From Ornithinibacillus gellani (lineage in GTDB: Bacteria > Bacillota > Bacilli > Bacillales > Amphibacillaceae): a DNA stretch of 64,000 nucleotides. The notes below the pieces were generated by a model. It was not told the DNA's origin, made no database searches, and saw only the letters and a list, made by a program, of their open reading frames with translations. The stretch lies in contig NZ_QTSZ01000017.1 of NCBI RefSeq assembly GCF_003730295.1, forward strand, positions 1 to 64,000. Reading direction: 5' to 3'. Each line of letters opens with the position of its first letter. Positions within the stretch are counted from its first letter, which is position 1. Of this stretch, positions 28,467 through 38,091 are shown piece after piece. A program made the translations under genes and the position numbers.

Positions 28467-29374
28467 TATTCATTATTTTCTTTTTGTATCACAAGCCAAA
28501 AACGTTGAACAGTTGCCTCAGAAGGATACGCTAATTCAGTACCGTTAACGGTCACCTTTAGCCCCGGTGTGCTACCAATGTTCAAATAAATTTTTTCAGC
28601 ATCGTCGATTTTTAATTCCATCGGTGAATCATTGCTAGTGAAAACTGCACCATAATAGGAGTGACCTGCTTCATTCTTAACATCTAGCCACGTTTCACCA
28701 TCTGTTTCAAATTCCAATACCACTTCTTCACCTGATTGTTTTACATTCACCGTGTGCTCCGGCTTACTGCCAGTTCCTGTCTCCACTAATTCCAATTCAG
28801 TGGTCTCGTTATCAGGTTCCTCAGCTGTCTCATCATCACTATTATTGTCAGTTTCGTCCCCTGATGCATTCTCATCTTCGGGATCATCTTCTACATCGCC
28901 TGGTTGCGATGTATCATTTTGATCCGGTCTGTTAATAACATTATCCTCTGTTTCCGGTTCGCCGTTATCGTCGGATGGAGCCCTTTCAGAAATAAACCAC
29001 CAGGCAGCAAATAAAATACCAATAATTAAAATGACGACAATAATCGTTGGGATAATCGAAAATAATGCACTATTTTTTTGTGGATTACTATCTCTTCTTG
29101 AACGCTGAATTCTTGTGTATTGAGTCGTCTCTTCCTCTGCCTGATTTGGCAGCTCATCCTTATACGACTCTAGCAATTCATTTGCATCAAGTCCCACTGC
29201 AACGGCATATTCCTTAATAAAAGCCCGTGCGTAAAATTTCCCAGGCAAAATATTGAAGTTTCCTTCTTCAATGGCAATGAGATAACGTTTTTGTATTTTC
29301 GTTGTTTCTTGTAATGTATCTAAAGAAATACCCTTTGTTTCTCTAGCTTCTTTTAGTTTTGAGCCTATCTCCAT
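28466..29374 (-). CDS. rodZ: RodZ-like cytoskeletal protein (YmfM)
   Basis: About 302 residues. The N-terminal Cro-type helix-turn-helix (EIGSKLKEARETKGISLDTLQ, residues 1-70) binds MreB. A basic segment and a membrane helix (about 110-132) follow, then a strongly acidic Asp/Glu/Asn-rich linker (about 140-200) and a C-terminal DUF4115 extracellular domain. It links the MreB cytoskeleton to cell-wall elongation. Starts 4 codons apart are both possible; the second is chosen because the first would lie directly after the ymfK stop. It lies in the ymfK-rodZ unit, ahead of pgsA as in B. subtilis. Confidence 0.9.
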   Translation of the reverse strand: MEIGSKLKEARETKGISLDTLQETTKIQKRYLIAIEEGNFNILPGKFYARAFIKEYAVAVGLDANELLESYKDELPNQAEEETTQYTRIQRSRRDSNPQKNSALFSIIPTIIVVILIIGILFAAWWFISERAPSDDNGEPETEDNVINRPDQNDTSQPGDVEDDPEDENASGDETDNNSDDETAEEPDNETTELELVETGTGSKPEHTVNVKQSGEEVVLEFETDGETWLDVKNEAGHSYYGAVFTSNDSPMELKIDDAEKIYLNIGSTPGLKVTVNGTELAYPSEATVQRFWLVIQKENNE

Positions 29375-29391
29375 AAATAACACCATCCATT

Positions 29392-30183
29392 TTAAAAATC
29401 AAACATGGAAAACCCGCTTCCCTGCTCAAACTGGTTCTTTTCAACTTGTTCGTAAGTAATTTCTTCGTCTTCATGACTGCGAAGCTCAATAATATAGTCA
29501 AAATCGTCTAAGTCATATTCGGTTGATTGAATAAAAATATCTGGATGCTCCACAACCTTTACGGCAGGAAGCTGCATAATTTCTCTAATGAGTTGCCAAT
29601 GCTGGTCATTGGCACGTTGCTTCGAAACAACCCCATCGATGATAAAAATATTATCAGGACTATATTCACCAGCTATCAATTGACTTCGTACTGTTTGTTT
29701 TAATAGTGTACTGGATACGAATAACCAACGTTTATTAGCACATACACTTGCAGCAACGACTGATTCCGTCTTTCCCACACGTGGCATGCCTCTTACACCG
29801 ATGAGCTTATGACCTTCATTTTTATACAGTTCGGCCATAAAATCCACGAGTAAACCAAGTTCATCCCGTACAAAACGCACCGTTTTGCGATCTTCACTGT
29901 CCCGATGGATATATTTACCATGGCGAACAGCCAATCGATCACGTAGTTTTGACTTACGTAGCTTTGTCAAACGTATCGTATCCATCGTTTCAAGGACAGA
30001 ACGCAAGCGCAGGATTTGCTCTTCATGCTTGGCAAGCAAAAGCATTCCCCGTTTTGCGTTTTCCAAACCATTTATTGTAATAATATTTATGGATAGCATT
30101 CCCAACAAGGAAGATATATCTCCAAGTAATCCAGGCCGGTTCAGCTGAATTTCGTATTCGAGATACCATTCTGTTCTATCCAT
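29392..30183 (-). CDS. ymfK: DUF3388 family protein YmfK
   Basis: 263 residues, function unknown. The N-terminal ~75 residues look like an ACT/regulatory domain (YEIQLNRPGLLGDISSLLGMLSINIITINGLE). The C-terminal part holds a P-loop-like GVRGMPRVGKTESVVAA and a possible Walker B (NIFIIDGVVS), so nucleotide binding is plausible. The start follows AAGGAG. It is conserved between ymfJ and rodZ in Bacillaceae. I infer that it acts as a ligand-sensing NTPase; nothing stronger can be claimed. Confidence 0.82.
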   Translation of the reverse strand: MDRTEWYLEYEIQLNRPGLLGDISSLLGMLSINIITINGLENAKRGMLLLAKHEEQILRLRSVLETMDTIRLTKLRKSKLRDRLAVRHGKYIHRDSEDRKTVRFVRDELGLLVDFMAELYKNEGHKLIGVRGMPRVGKTESVVAASVCANKRWLFVSSTLLKQTVRSQLIAGEYSPDNIFIIDGVVSKQRANDQHWQLIREIMQLPAVKVVEHPDIFIQSTEYDLDDFDYIIELRSHEDEEITYEQVEKNQFEQGSGFSMFDF

Positions 30184-30529
30184 AACAATCTCCTTTGTTC
30201 ATATATACTCTATTCATGTTACCCAATCATATATAGAAATGCAATATATCTATAATAATAAACGATTTTGTGTATAGTTGAAAGATAATTATCCTATTTT
30301 TTGTGATTCTACGAAAAAAATCGTGATTTTTAACACCATGTACATGCTAATGTATGCATATTCTCCATATATATGCCTAACTACCGGAAGTAAAGTAGTA
30401 CTGTCATACACAAGAATGAAGCTTTTTGAAATCTATTTATAGGCTTGCTTAGATTAGCATGAAGCAAATCTAACTACTATTACCTATAAAAAAGAAGCTG
30501 CGTCTGTCTGCAGCTTCCTCTCTTGTGTC
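30184..30529. other. Gene-free gap between ymfK and ymfJ
   Basis: A 346-base AT-rich gap. The right end carries the ymfJ terminator (30488-30518). The rest presumably holds the promoter of ymfK-rodZ, but only loosely matching -10-like sequences are visible, and no open frame with a ribosome binding site was found. Confidence 0.5.
30488..30518 (-). terminator. Terminator of ymfJ
   Basis: GAAGCTGC with GCAGCTTC around an eight-base loop, followed by six T residues on the minus strand. Confidence 0.85.
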
Positions 30530-30787
30530 TTAATGTGTATTTCCTTTTTGAACAAGCTTCACCATGGTATTAGCAATTGCTTGTTGTTCTTCCTTTGAAG
30601 CAGCATTCCATAACTCTCTTAGCACAGCAGTTTCATCATTTTTGACCTCTACCGATTTAGCTAAGTAATCGCCTACTTCATAAGCAACATTTGATATCGT
30701 TTCCTGGGACATTCCTTCAGATTGAGCTTGTTCCAGTCGATTGGCAAGGAAATCTTTCCACGTTTCATAATTGTCCAATACAGACAT
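30530..30787 (-). CDS. ymfJ: DUF3243 family protein YmfJ
   Basis: 85 residues, soluble and helical, opening SVLDNYETWKDFLANRLEQA. It belongs to the DUF3243/YmfJ family, found only in spore-forming Bacillota, with no established function. The start is the second of two close ATG codons, seven bases after GGAGG. It lies between ymfI and ymfK as in B. subtilis. Confidence 0.85.
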   Translation of the reverse strand: MSVLDNYETWKDFLANRLEQAQSEGMSQETISNVAYEVGDYLAKSVEVKNDETAVLRELWNAASKEEQQAIANTMVKLVQKGNTH

Positions 30788-30874
30788 ATTCATTCCTCCT
30801 TCATTTTTACATGTATAGTATCTGAGGGAAAGCATCTGTTTATACATGATAAAAAAAGAAGATGATAAATATGT

Positions 30875-31591
30875 TTACCAACCACCGTTCATACCAATAA
30901 TTTCACCATTAATATAACCGGCTTGCTCATGCATAAGAAAGCTGATAGTATGCGCCACTTCCTTACTTGTACCAGCACGATGCACGGGAATTTCAGCCAA
31001 AATACTATCTTTTTCCTCCGCTAGTAAATGCCCATTCATTTTAGTGTCAATATATCCGGGACTAACAGCATTTACCGTAATGCCGCTAGCACCCACTTCC
31101 TTTGCAAGAGCTTTTACAAATGTATTTTGTGCCCCCTTCAAAGCCGAATAAACGACCTCATTACTCGCACCAACCTCGCCCCAAATGGACGTAATAAAAA
31201 TGATGCGACCCGATTTATTTCGAATCATTTCCGGTAATAAATGCTTCGTAATCATCATCGGTGCTTTAACGTGTATCGTTAACATTTCATCTATTTTTTC
31301 AATAGGCATTTCTTGAAATAAACCGTAATAAGCATTGCCACTAGCAAAAATAATAATATCCACCCGAAAAACAAGCGCTGCTAGTAGCTGTTTAACCGCC
31401 TCTATATTGGACATATCACATTGCAGTTCCGCCAAAATAGATTCCCGTTCGACTTGCTCACGAACCCTCACTAGCATGTCTCGATTCCGATTATAATGTA
31501 AGAGAAGCTGATAGCCTTCTTTTCCAAGCTGTATTGCTATTTCGCTCCCAATATCTCCACTTGCCCCAATAATCAAAGCTGTTTTCCTCAT
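30875..31591 (-). CDS. ymfI: SDR-family oxidoreductase YmfI (EF-P 5-aminopentanone reductase)
   Basis: 238 residues of classical short-chain dehydrogenase fold. The cofactor motif is IIGASGDIGSEIA, the catalytic Ser lies in FITSIWGE, and the Tyr-x3-Lys is YSALK, with PGYIDT after it. In B. subtilis YmfI reduces the 5-aminopentanone group on Lys32 of elongation factor P, a modification important for polyproline translation and swarming. It could also be annotated as a FabG-like reductase, but position after ymfH supports YmfI. It starts eight bases after the ymfH stop. Confidence 0.87.
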   Translation of the reverse strand: MRKTALIIGASGDIGSEIAIQLGKEGYQLLLHYNRNRDMLVRVREQVERESILAELQCDMSNIEAVKQLLAALVFRVDIIIFASGNAYYGLFQEMPIEKIDEMLTIHVKAPMMITKHLLPEMIRNKSGRIIFITSIWGEVGASNEVVYSALKGAQNTFVKALAKEVGASGITVNAVSPGYIDTKMNGHLLAEEKDSILAEIPVHRAGTSKEVAHTISFLMHEQAGYINGEIIGMNGGW

Positions 31592-31599
31592 AAATCTAT

Positions 31600-32883
31600 C
31601 TACCCCGCAGTTATTTTACATACCGTTAAACGTTCCTCATCAATCCAGTCCTGCACATATGCACGAATATCATCCGTAGTAAATGATTGTACCTGAGGAA
31701 TTAAATCAAATAATTCCACCCCTGCCAACTGGTAATGGGTGTATTTATTGGTCAAATATTCAAGTGAATTCATGGAACGTAATAACTGACCAATCTTCTT
31801 ACGTTTCATTAATTCCGCATCATGATCCGATATATCTATCTCTTTTGTGCTGAGCAACAGTTGCTTCACGCGGTCTGCAAATGCATCTGGTTGATCCGTA
31901 TTGCTTCCAATCATGGAATAACCAAAATTACGATCTAAATTGGTTTCATAATAAAAACTATCGTCAATAAAATTTTCTTCATAAAGGGCCTGGTAAAAGG
32001 ATCCGCCTTTTGAGAAGAAATGTGTCATCACCATATCCTGTAGCATATCCTTCTTTAAAAAAGTCTCTCCCGACAATCGTGTCCAAGCTTCTTTAATGCC
32101 TACCGTACATTTAGCTATCGAGACCGGCATATGAATTTCATGAACTGCCTTAGCAGCATTCGCAGGTTCGTCCGGCTCTTCACGAATAACCTCAGCCATT
32201 TTATCAAACTGTTTATTACGCTGGTTTTCTTTAATCAGCTCCATCATGGCTGCTTCATCAAAATTACCAGCGATAGAAAGTATCATATTTTCCGGATGAT
32301 AAAACGTATGGTAGCACGTATATAAATCGTCCTTCGTAATCGATTGAATAGATTCTACTGTACCAGCAATATCAATGTTTACAGGATGATGCTGGAATAG
32401 ACCTTGAATGGTCCCCATAAAAGAACGCCAATCCGCTTGATCATCATACATATTAATTTCTTGTGCAATAATACCTTTTTCCTTTTCAACCGATTGTTCC
32501 GAAAAGAAAGGATCCTGTACGAAATCAAGTAGTGTTTCTACGTTTTTTTCAATCTGGCTTGTTGCAGAAAAAAGATAAGCCGTTTTGGTAAAAGATGTAT
32601 AAGCATTGGGGGATGCACCTTGCTTACCAAAATCAGCAAAGACGTCCCGATCTTCCTTCTCAAATAATTTATGCTCTAAAAAGTGAGCAATCCCTTCAGG
32701 TACGGTAATTTCTTCTGACTCACCAATGGGAACGAAGGTTTGATCAATGGATCCATAATTTGTTGTAAACAATGCAAAAGTCTTGGACATATCCCTACGC
32801 GGCATTAAACATACCGTTAGTCCATTCTCCAGTTTTTTTGTAAATACCGTTTCTTGTATGTCAGGATAGTTTTGTTTATTCAA
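31600..32883 (-). CDS. ymfH: M16 family metallopeptidase YmfH (active subunit)
   Basis: About 427 residues. The inverted zinc motif His-x-x-Glu-His is present in IAHFLEHKLFE, and the distal Glu region (KGIIAQEINMYDD) follows about 75 residues later. It pairs with YmfF, which lacks the motif, as in other heterodimeric M16 peptidases; the substrate is not established. The probable start is TTG at 32883, eight bases after AAGGGGG; the longer frame begins with a GTG that overlaps the ribosome binding site. The gene overlaps the ymfF end by eight bases, so the two are translationally coupled. Confidence 0.88.
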   Translation of the reverse strand: MNKQNYPDIQETVFTKKLENGLTVCLMPRRDMSKTFALFTTNYGSIDQTFVPIGESEEITVPEGIAHFLEHKLFEKEDRDVFADFGKQGASPNAYTSFTKTAYLFSATSQIEKNVETLLDFVQDPFFSEQSVEKEKGIIAQEINMYDDQADWRSFMGTIQGLFQHHPVNIDIAGTVESIQSITKDDLYTCYHTFYHPENMILSIAGNFDEAAMMELIKENQRNKQFDKMAEVIREEPDEPANAAKAVHEIHMPVSIAKCTVGIKEAWTRLSGETFLKKDMLQDMVMTHFFSKGGSFYQALYEENFIDDSFYYETNLDRNFGYSMIGSNTDQPDAFADRVKQLLLSTKEIDISDHDAELMKRKKIGQLLRSMNSLEYLTNKYTHYQLAGVELFDLIPQVQSFTTDDIRAYVQDWIDEERLTVCKITAG

Positions 32884-34168
32884 CTTCTGCACCCCCTTTG
32901 GTAGTCAATAAATAGACTGTGTCTTCTTGCATGCGATTTGCCACGTTTACTACCTCTTCTTTTGTAACGCTGCGAATTCCTGCTAAAAGTTGATCAGGTG
33001 ATCGTCTTCTTTGCCCGATAACCTGCTGATATAATACTTCAATGATTCCTTGTGGATTATCTAAGGTTTCTAACAATTGGTTAATCGTTAAATCTTTAAT
33101 TTCATTCATCTCTGTCTCTGAAAAATCGCCTTGCTTCATGGCCGTCATTTGTTCTTCAATGATATTGCGAGCTTTCTCATAGTCTGCAGGTGCAATACCG
33201 CTAAAGACCAACAATAATCCCTTATGGCTCTCCATTCTAGAAGAAGCATAATAAGCAAGGCTATTCTTTTCCCGTACATTTAAAAATAGCTTAGAGCTGG
33301 GGAACCCGCCAAACAAACCATTAAATACTTGTAACGCATCATAATCCTCATCCCGGTATGTACAATGTGTACGATAGCCAATATGAAGCTTTGCCTGCTG
33401 GATATCCTGGTGATCCAATACTTCCTGGACGGACTCTCTCTTTACGTCATGAGACGAAGCTTGTGTGGCTCCAGATTGATGACTACTATTCAATTCCATA
33501 GTCGAAGCGACTAATTTTTCCGCAGATGCTTCATCTAAATCGCCAAGCAAATAAAAGTCGATTTGGTCTTCCTCTAGCATTTTTTTATAATACTCGTAGA
33601 CCGTCTTTTCATCTAATTGTTCCAGATCAGCCTCATCACCATATACATGTAATTGATAAGCTTCCTCTTTACACATTTCATCAATTAGTCGCATATTTGC
33701 GTATTGCATTTTATCATCAATGATGGCATGCATTTTCTTTTTTAAACCTTGTTTTTCCCGTGCGAATACATTTGGCTCAAAACCATCCTCTGTCACATTT
33801 GGATGACAGATAATTTCATTGAGCAATTTAATAGCTTCTTTCAAAATGCCATTTTCAGAAGGGATAAATTTATCATTGGCGATTTCCAGACGAAAGCTAA
33901 TAATGTGATTTTCACCTTTTTTGGCGCCATCGATGGATAAAACGGCACCGTATAAGTAGTTAAGCTCTTTTTGAAATGCTGTGCGTGATGGATAATTTTT
34001 TGTACCCTGCTGAAGTAAGTACGGTAATAATGCCCGCATCGTGATGGTATCTTTTTCGAGGGGAGCTTTGAACTTCACAACCATACTAATGGTTTTAAAT
34101 TTGGAATTGGGAACTACATGTAACTGATAACCATTCACCGGTATAATATCTTCTTGAATTGTTTTCAT
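32876..34168 (-). CDS. ymfF: M16 family peptidase-like protein YmfF (inactive subunit)
   Basis: 430 residues with the two-domain M16 fold. In the position of the His-x-x-Glu-His motif the sequence reads MRALLPYLLQQGTKNYPS, so zinc ligation and catalysis are lost. The C-terminal domain keeps GGFPSSKLFLNVREKNSLAYYASS, the substrate-binding Arg/Tyr block. It probably forms a heterodimer with YmfH, supplying substrate-binding surface. The start follows GGAGGATGACGA. It is the first gene of the ymfF-H-I unit. Confidence 0.88.
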   Translation of the reverse strand: MKTIQEDIIPVNGYQLHVVPNSKFKTISMVVKFKAPLEKDTITMRALLPYLLQQGTKNYPSRTAFQKELNYLYGAVLSIDGAKKGENHIISFRLEIANDKFIPSENGILKEAIKLLNEIICHPNVTEDGFEPNVFAREKQGLKKKMHAIIDDKMQYANMRLIDEMCKEEAYQLHVYGDEADLEQLDEKTVYEYYKKMLEEDQIDFYLLGDLDEASAEKLVASTMELNSSHQSGATQASSHDVKRESVQEVLDHQDIQQAKLHIGYRTHCTYRDEDYDALQVFNGLFGGFPSSKLFLNVREKNSLAYYASSRMESHKGLLLVFSGIAPADYEKARNIIEEQMTAMKQGDFSETEMNEIKDLTINQLLETLDNPQGIIEVLYQQVIGQRRRSPDQLLAGIRSVTKEEVVNVANRMQEDTVYLLTTKGGAEVE

Positions 34169-34363
34169 TCGTCATCCTCCAACAAAAATTCATCTAGACC
34201 GTAGTCAAAATGCCGTATCACATACTAATTAACATCCGTGCCAATTCACAGAACGTTTTAAAAAGTATATGCCAGTAATATTCTTAGTTTAACACCGTTT
34301 AATTATTGTATCCAATATAATCCAATTAGATGCTCGATTCGAATCCTCGTTTGAAAAAAGCTC

Positions 34364-34398
34364 AAAAAAACGGCCCTCCATTTGCTGGAAGGCCTTTG
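34364..34398 (-). terminator. Terminator of the nucleoside transporter operon
   Basis: GGCCTTCCA...TGGAGGGCC on the minus strand with a five-base loop, followed by seven T residues. Confidence 0.88.
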
Positions 34399-34411
34399 TA
34401 GTGACTCTACT

Positions 34412-35365
34412 TTATCTACTACCTTTAATATACGGCACACCATTTGCTTTCGGTGCATCTGCACGGCCAATAAACCCTGCCAATGCTAATATCGTTAGGA
34501 CGTATGGTGCGATTAATAAAAACACCTGAGGCACATTTTCAAGGATTGGGATACCAGAGCCAACGACACTTAGACTTTGGGCAAAACCGAAGAATAATGC
34601 TGCGCCCATTGCCCCAAGCGGATGCCATTTTCCAAATATGACCGCCGCAAGCGACATAAAGCCCTGACCAACAATGGTGGAATGTGAAAAATTGGATACG
34701 ATGGTTAACGCAAAGACGGAACCACCTAAACCACCAAGTGCACCAGATAAAATGACCGCAATATAACGCATTTTATATACATTAATCCCATTTGTGTCTG
34801 CAGCCATTGGATGCTCTCCTACTGCACGTAAACGTAAGCCGAAAGAAGTCTTATACAATACGTACCAAGCAATGAATGCTGCAATAATTGCTAGATAGGA
34901 CGTAACGTAGATTCCTTTAAAAAAGATAGGGCCAATGAAAGGAATATCTGACAAGAATGGTACATTGGTTGTGAAAAAAGGCTGTGAAACCATGTCTGTT
35001 TGACCTTTTCCATACCATTGTTTGGTTAAATATACACCGATTCCAAGCGCTAAAAAGTTAATTGCAACGCCACTCACTACCTGATCAGCCCGAAATGAAA
35101 TCGATGCAACCGCATGAATGACAGAGAAAATAGCGGATACGATGGTTGCAACAGCAATGGATACCCAAGGGGTCCATACGCCAAAGACATCTGCAAATGC
35201 CAGGTTAAACACAATACCGACAAAAGCACCCATTACCATTAAACCTTCCAGTCCAATATTCACGACACCTGAGCGTTCACTGAAAACGCCGCCCAGCGCT
35301 GTAAAGATAAGGGGGGCCGAAAAGAATAGTGTCGTAGGAATTACAGATTGTAATATTTCAATCAT
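34412..35365 (-). CDS. nupQ: Nucleoside ABC transporter permease NupQ (YufQ)
   Basis: 317 residues, about eight to ten membrane helices, BPD_transp_2 family. The block GVFSERSGVVNIGLEGLMVMGAF is the coupling/family signature. With NupP it forms the membrane channel of a guanosine/nucleoside importer powered by NupO and fed by the lipoprotein NupN. ATG follows GGAGGGG and overlaps the nupP end with no gap, so it is translationally coupled. Confidence 0.92.
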   Translation of the reverse strand: MIEILQSVIPTTLFFSAPLIFTALGGVFSERSGVVNIGLEGLMVMGAFVGIVFNLAFADVFGVWTPWVSIAVATIVSAIFSVIHAVASISFRADQVVSGVAINFLALGIGVYLTKQWYGKGQTDMVSQPFFTTNVPFLSDIPFIGPIFFKGIYVTSYLAIIAAFIAWYVLYKTSFGLRLRAVGEHPMAADTNGINVYKMRYIAVILSGALGGLGGSVFALTIVSNFSHSTIVGQGFMSLAAVIFGKWHPLGAMGAALFFGFAQSLSVVGSGIPILENVPQVFLLIAPYVLTILALAGFIGRADAPKANGVPYIKGSR

Positions 35366-36412
35366 TTACTTCCCCTCCTTTTTAAAGCGGATCAAAGCCC
35401 ATCTTATGATGTAACTAGAAGCTACAAAGAAAATAATTAATGCGATAATAATATCCACAAGCTCAGTCGGTACACCAGCACCTGTAGGCATTTCACCTGC
35501 ACCTTCTTTTAGTACACCAAACAGGATGGCAGCAAGTACTACACCAAACGCGGTATTAGCACCTAATAGAGCTACTGCAATCCCATCAAAACCAAGATTG
35601 GTAAAACCGGACATGACAGAAATCGTACCATAGGTTCCAAGTCCTTCCATTGCACCAGCTAAGCCTGCAAATGCACCGGCAATAGCCATGGACAGAATAA
35701 TATTTTTACTCACATTCATCCCTGCGTATTTGGAAGCATGCTGATTAAATCCTACTGCTTTCAGTTCATATCCAATAGTTGTGCGTTGAATCAAGAACCA
35801 CATCACTGCAGCTGCAAATAAAGCGATTAAAAATCCGTAATGCAGTCTGGAAAAATAGGTAATACCTTGCAGCCATTCCGAAGCAAGCGATGCTGTCGGT
35901 GCAATAGCTTCGGTTGTTGTTGTGTGATCCGTTAATACATTTCTAATAATTTCATTGGTAATAAACAAAGCGATATAGTTCATCATAATGGTTACAATAA
36001 CTTCATGTACTCCGAGCTTCGCTTTTAATATGCCAGGAACGAAGCCCCAAATCGCTCCAGCAAGGGCAGCAGCTGCGATAGCGAGTGGTAAATGAATATA
36101 CATTGGAGCATCGATCGCTAGTCCAACCCACACTGCAGCTAACCAACCGACGATTACCTGTCCCTCTGCCCCAATATTGAATAACCCTGTACGGAAAGCA
36201 AAGGCAACAGCCAAACCGGTCAAAATAAGTGGGGTTGTTCTGCGGGCCGTCTCCCCTAAAGTAAAGGCGTCACCAAAGGCGCCATTCCAGAGTGCCCGAT
36301 ATCCCTCAATTGGATTATGACCGGATATTAACATGATAATTGCACCGGCAATCAATCCAAGTAGTACTGAAATAATCGGGATAAGGATATTAAAGATTCT
36401 ATTTCTCGCCAT
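35366..36412 (-). CDS. nupP: Nucleoside ABC transporter permease NupP (YufP)
   Basis: About 348 residues with eight to ten membrane helices. The signature is FRTGLFNIGAEGQVIVGWLA, and the conserved AHAI-like loop is LKAKLGVHEVIVTIMMNYIA. It is the partner of NupQ. ATG at 36412 is preferred with AAGGCGGG upstream; a GTG three codons earlier is possible. It overlaps the nupO end by 14 bases. Confidence 0.92.
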   Translation of the reverse strand: MARNRIFNILIPIISVLLGLIAGAIIMLISGHNPIEGYRALWNGAFGDAFTLGETARRTTPLILTGLAVAFAFRTGLFNIGAEGQVIVGWLAAVWVGLAIDAPMYIHLPLAIAAAALAGAIWGFVPGILKAKLGVHEVIVTIMMNYIALFITNEIIRNVLTDHTTTTEAIAPTASLASEWLQGITYFSRLHYGFLIALFAAAVMWFLIQRTTIGYELKAVGFNQHASKYAGMNVSKNIILSMAIAGAFAGLAGAMEGLGTYGTISVMSGFTNLGFDGIAVALLGANTAFGVVLAAILFGVLKEGAGEMPTGAGVPTELVDIIIALIIFFVASSYIIRWALIRFKKEGK

Positions 36413-37940
36413 GTGCGCCACCCGCCTTTTCTGCCTGACTTCCAGCCATTAACAATCCGAGCTCCTGTTCATTTGTTGTTTCCGGCTTCACATTTGCCAC
36501 AATCTTGCCATCAAACATCACCGCGATTCGATCACTCACATCCATAATCTCATCCAGTTCAAATGACACGAGTAATACTGCTTTCCCTTTGTCTCGTTCT
36601 TCAATTAGTCTGCGATGGATAAACTCAATCGCACCCACGTCTAACCCACGCGTCGGCTGTGCAGCAATGAGTAAATCAGGAGAACGATCTACTTCCCGCC
36701 CAATAATTGCTTTCTGCTGATTTCCCCCAGATAGCGCACGCGCCATCGTATGTTCACTTGGTGTTCTAACGTCATATTCAGCAATAAGCTCTTTTGCCTT
36801 TTTAGAAATTGCTTTTTGATTTAATACAGTCTGTTTGGAATATGGTTTTTGATAATACGTTTGCAGCACCATATTGTCGCCGATGGAGTAATCAAGCACC
36901 AAACCATATTTATGTCTGTCCTGCGGAATATGACCAATACCACTTTCCGTTACTTTTCTCGGTTTTTTATTCGTAATATCTTTATTTTTTAGTTTAATGT
37001 GACCAGATTCTGATTTTCTTAACCCTGTAATGGCTTCAATTAATTCTGATTGTCCATTTCCATCCACACCGGCAATCCCAACAATTTCTCCCGCTCTTAC
37101 ATCTAAATTCAAGCCTTTCACGATGTCTACCTTGCGGGTATCTTTCACATGTAAATCAGATATATTTAACACAACCTCCTGTGGCTGTGCCTCTGCTTTG
37201 TCTGTCTTAAAGCTAATTTCACGACCTACCATCAATGAAGCGAGCTCAGATACATTTGTCTCAGCAACTTCTACCGTACCAATTCCCTTTCCTTTTCGGA
37301 TGACGGTGCATCGATCACATACTTCCATAATTTCTTTTAACTTATGCGTGATTAAAATAATGGATTTTCCCTCTTTAATCAAGGAGCGCATGATACCAAT
37401 AAGTTCATGAATCTCTTGTGGTGTTAAAACAGCGGTTGGCTCATCAAATATTAAAACCTCAGCACCACGGTATAACGTTTTTAAAATTTCTACACGCTGC
37501 TGCATACCAACAGAAATATCGCTTATTTTAGCAGTTGGATCAACTTTTAAACCGTAGCGGTCTGATAATTCCTGGATTTCTTTTTCTGCTTTCTTAATAT
37601 TTATTTTACCTGTTTTTGTTTTAGGTTCTTTACCCAAAATAATGTTTTGTGTTACCGTAAACGGTTCTACAAGCATGAAGTGCTGATGTACCATCCCAAT
37701 ACCGAGTTCGTTTGCAATATTGGGGTTGGTAATGTTTACTTTTTCACCGTTTACACGTATTTCACCTTTTTCCGGTTGATACAGCCCAAAAAGTACGTTC
37801 ATTAATGTGGATTTTCCAGCTCCGTTTTCACCAAGTAACGCATGAATTTCTCCCTTTTTCAATTGAATCGTAATGTTATCATTGGCTACAATCCCAGGAA
37901 ATTCCTTCCGAATGTCTAGCATTTCAATTACATATTCCAA
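36399..37940 (-). CDS. nupO: Nucleoside ABC transporter ATPase NupO (YufO)
   Basis: About 513 residues with two fused ABC domains. The first has Walker A GENGAGKST (about residues 33-41), signature SVGMQQR and Walker B VLIFDEPTAVL. The second keeps the signature LSGGNQQK but has a degenerate P-loop (GVDGNGQSE), normal for this importer class, where one site is impaired. It energises NupP/NupQ. The start is probably TTG at 37940, eight bases after AAGGGG, giving the typical opening EYVIEMLDIRKEFPGI; a longer frame adds nine residues. Confidence 0.92.
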   Translation of the reverse strand: MEYVIEMLDIRKEFPGIVANDNITIQLKKGEIHALLGENGAGKSTLMNVLFGLYQPEKGEIRVNGEKVNITNPNIANELGIGMVHQHFMLVEPFTVTQNIILGKEPKTKTGKINIKKAEKEIQELSDRYGLKVDPTAKISDISVGMQQRVEILKTLYRGAEVLIFDEPTAVLTPQEIHELIGIMRSLIKEGKSIILITHKLKEIMEVCDRCTVIRKGKGIGTVEVAETNVSELASLMVGREISFKTDKAEAQPQEVVLNISDLHVKDTRKVDIVKGLNLDVRAGEIVGIAGVDGNGQSELIEAITGLRKSESGHIKLKNKDITNKKPRKVTESGIGHIPQDRHKYGLVLDYSIGDNMVLQTYYQKPYSKQTVLNQKAISKKAKELIAEYDVRTPSEHTMARALSGGNQQKAIIGREVDRSPDLLIAAQPTRGLDVGAIEFIHRRLIEERDKGKAVLLVSFELDEIMDVSDRIAVMFDGKIVANVKPETTNEQELGLLMAGSQAEKAGGAHGEK

Positions 37941-38010
37941 ACCTCTCACCCCTTGTCCACTATTCATTTTACTTATTTACAAAAGCATAGGCTGCTTTAT
38001 ATTTGATTCG

Positions 38011-38085
38011 CCAACTAAAATGGGCGGACGCAAATACCGTCCACTTTAGTTGAAGATGGATAAAGCTGGCGAGCAGCTTTATCCA
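38011..38085 (-). other. Two stem-loops between nupN and nupO
   Basis: The first is a perfect 11-bp stem, GGATAAAGCTG (38058-38068) with CAGCTTTATCC (38074-38084). The second is a longer stem (about 38012-38052), CAACTAAA... with ...TTTAGTTG plus G-U pairs. Neither has a strong T run. They most likely protect the 3' end of the nupN mRNA or terminate partially, giving an excess of binding protein over transporter. Confidence 0.65.
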
Positions 38086-38091
38086 CATCCC

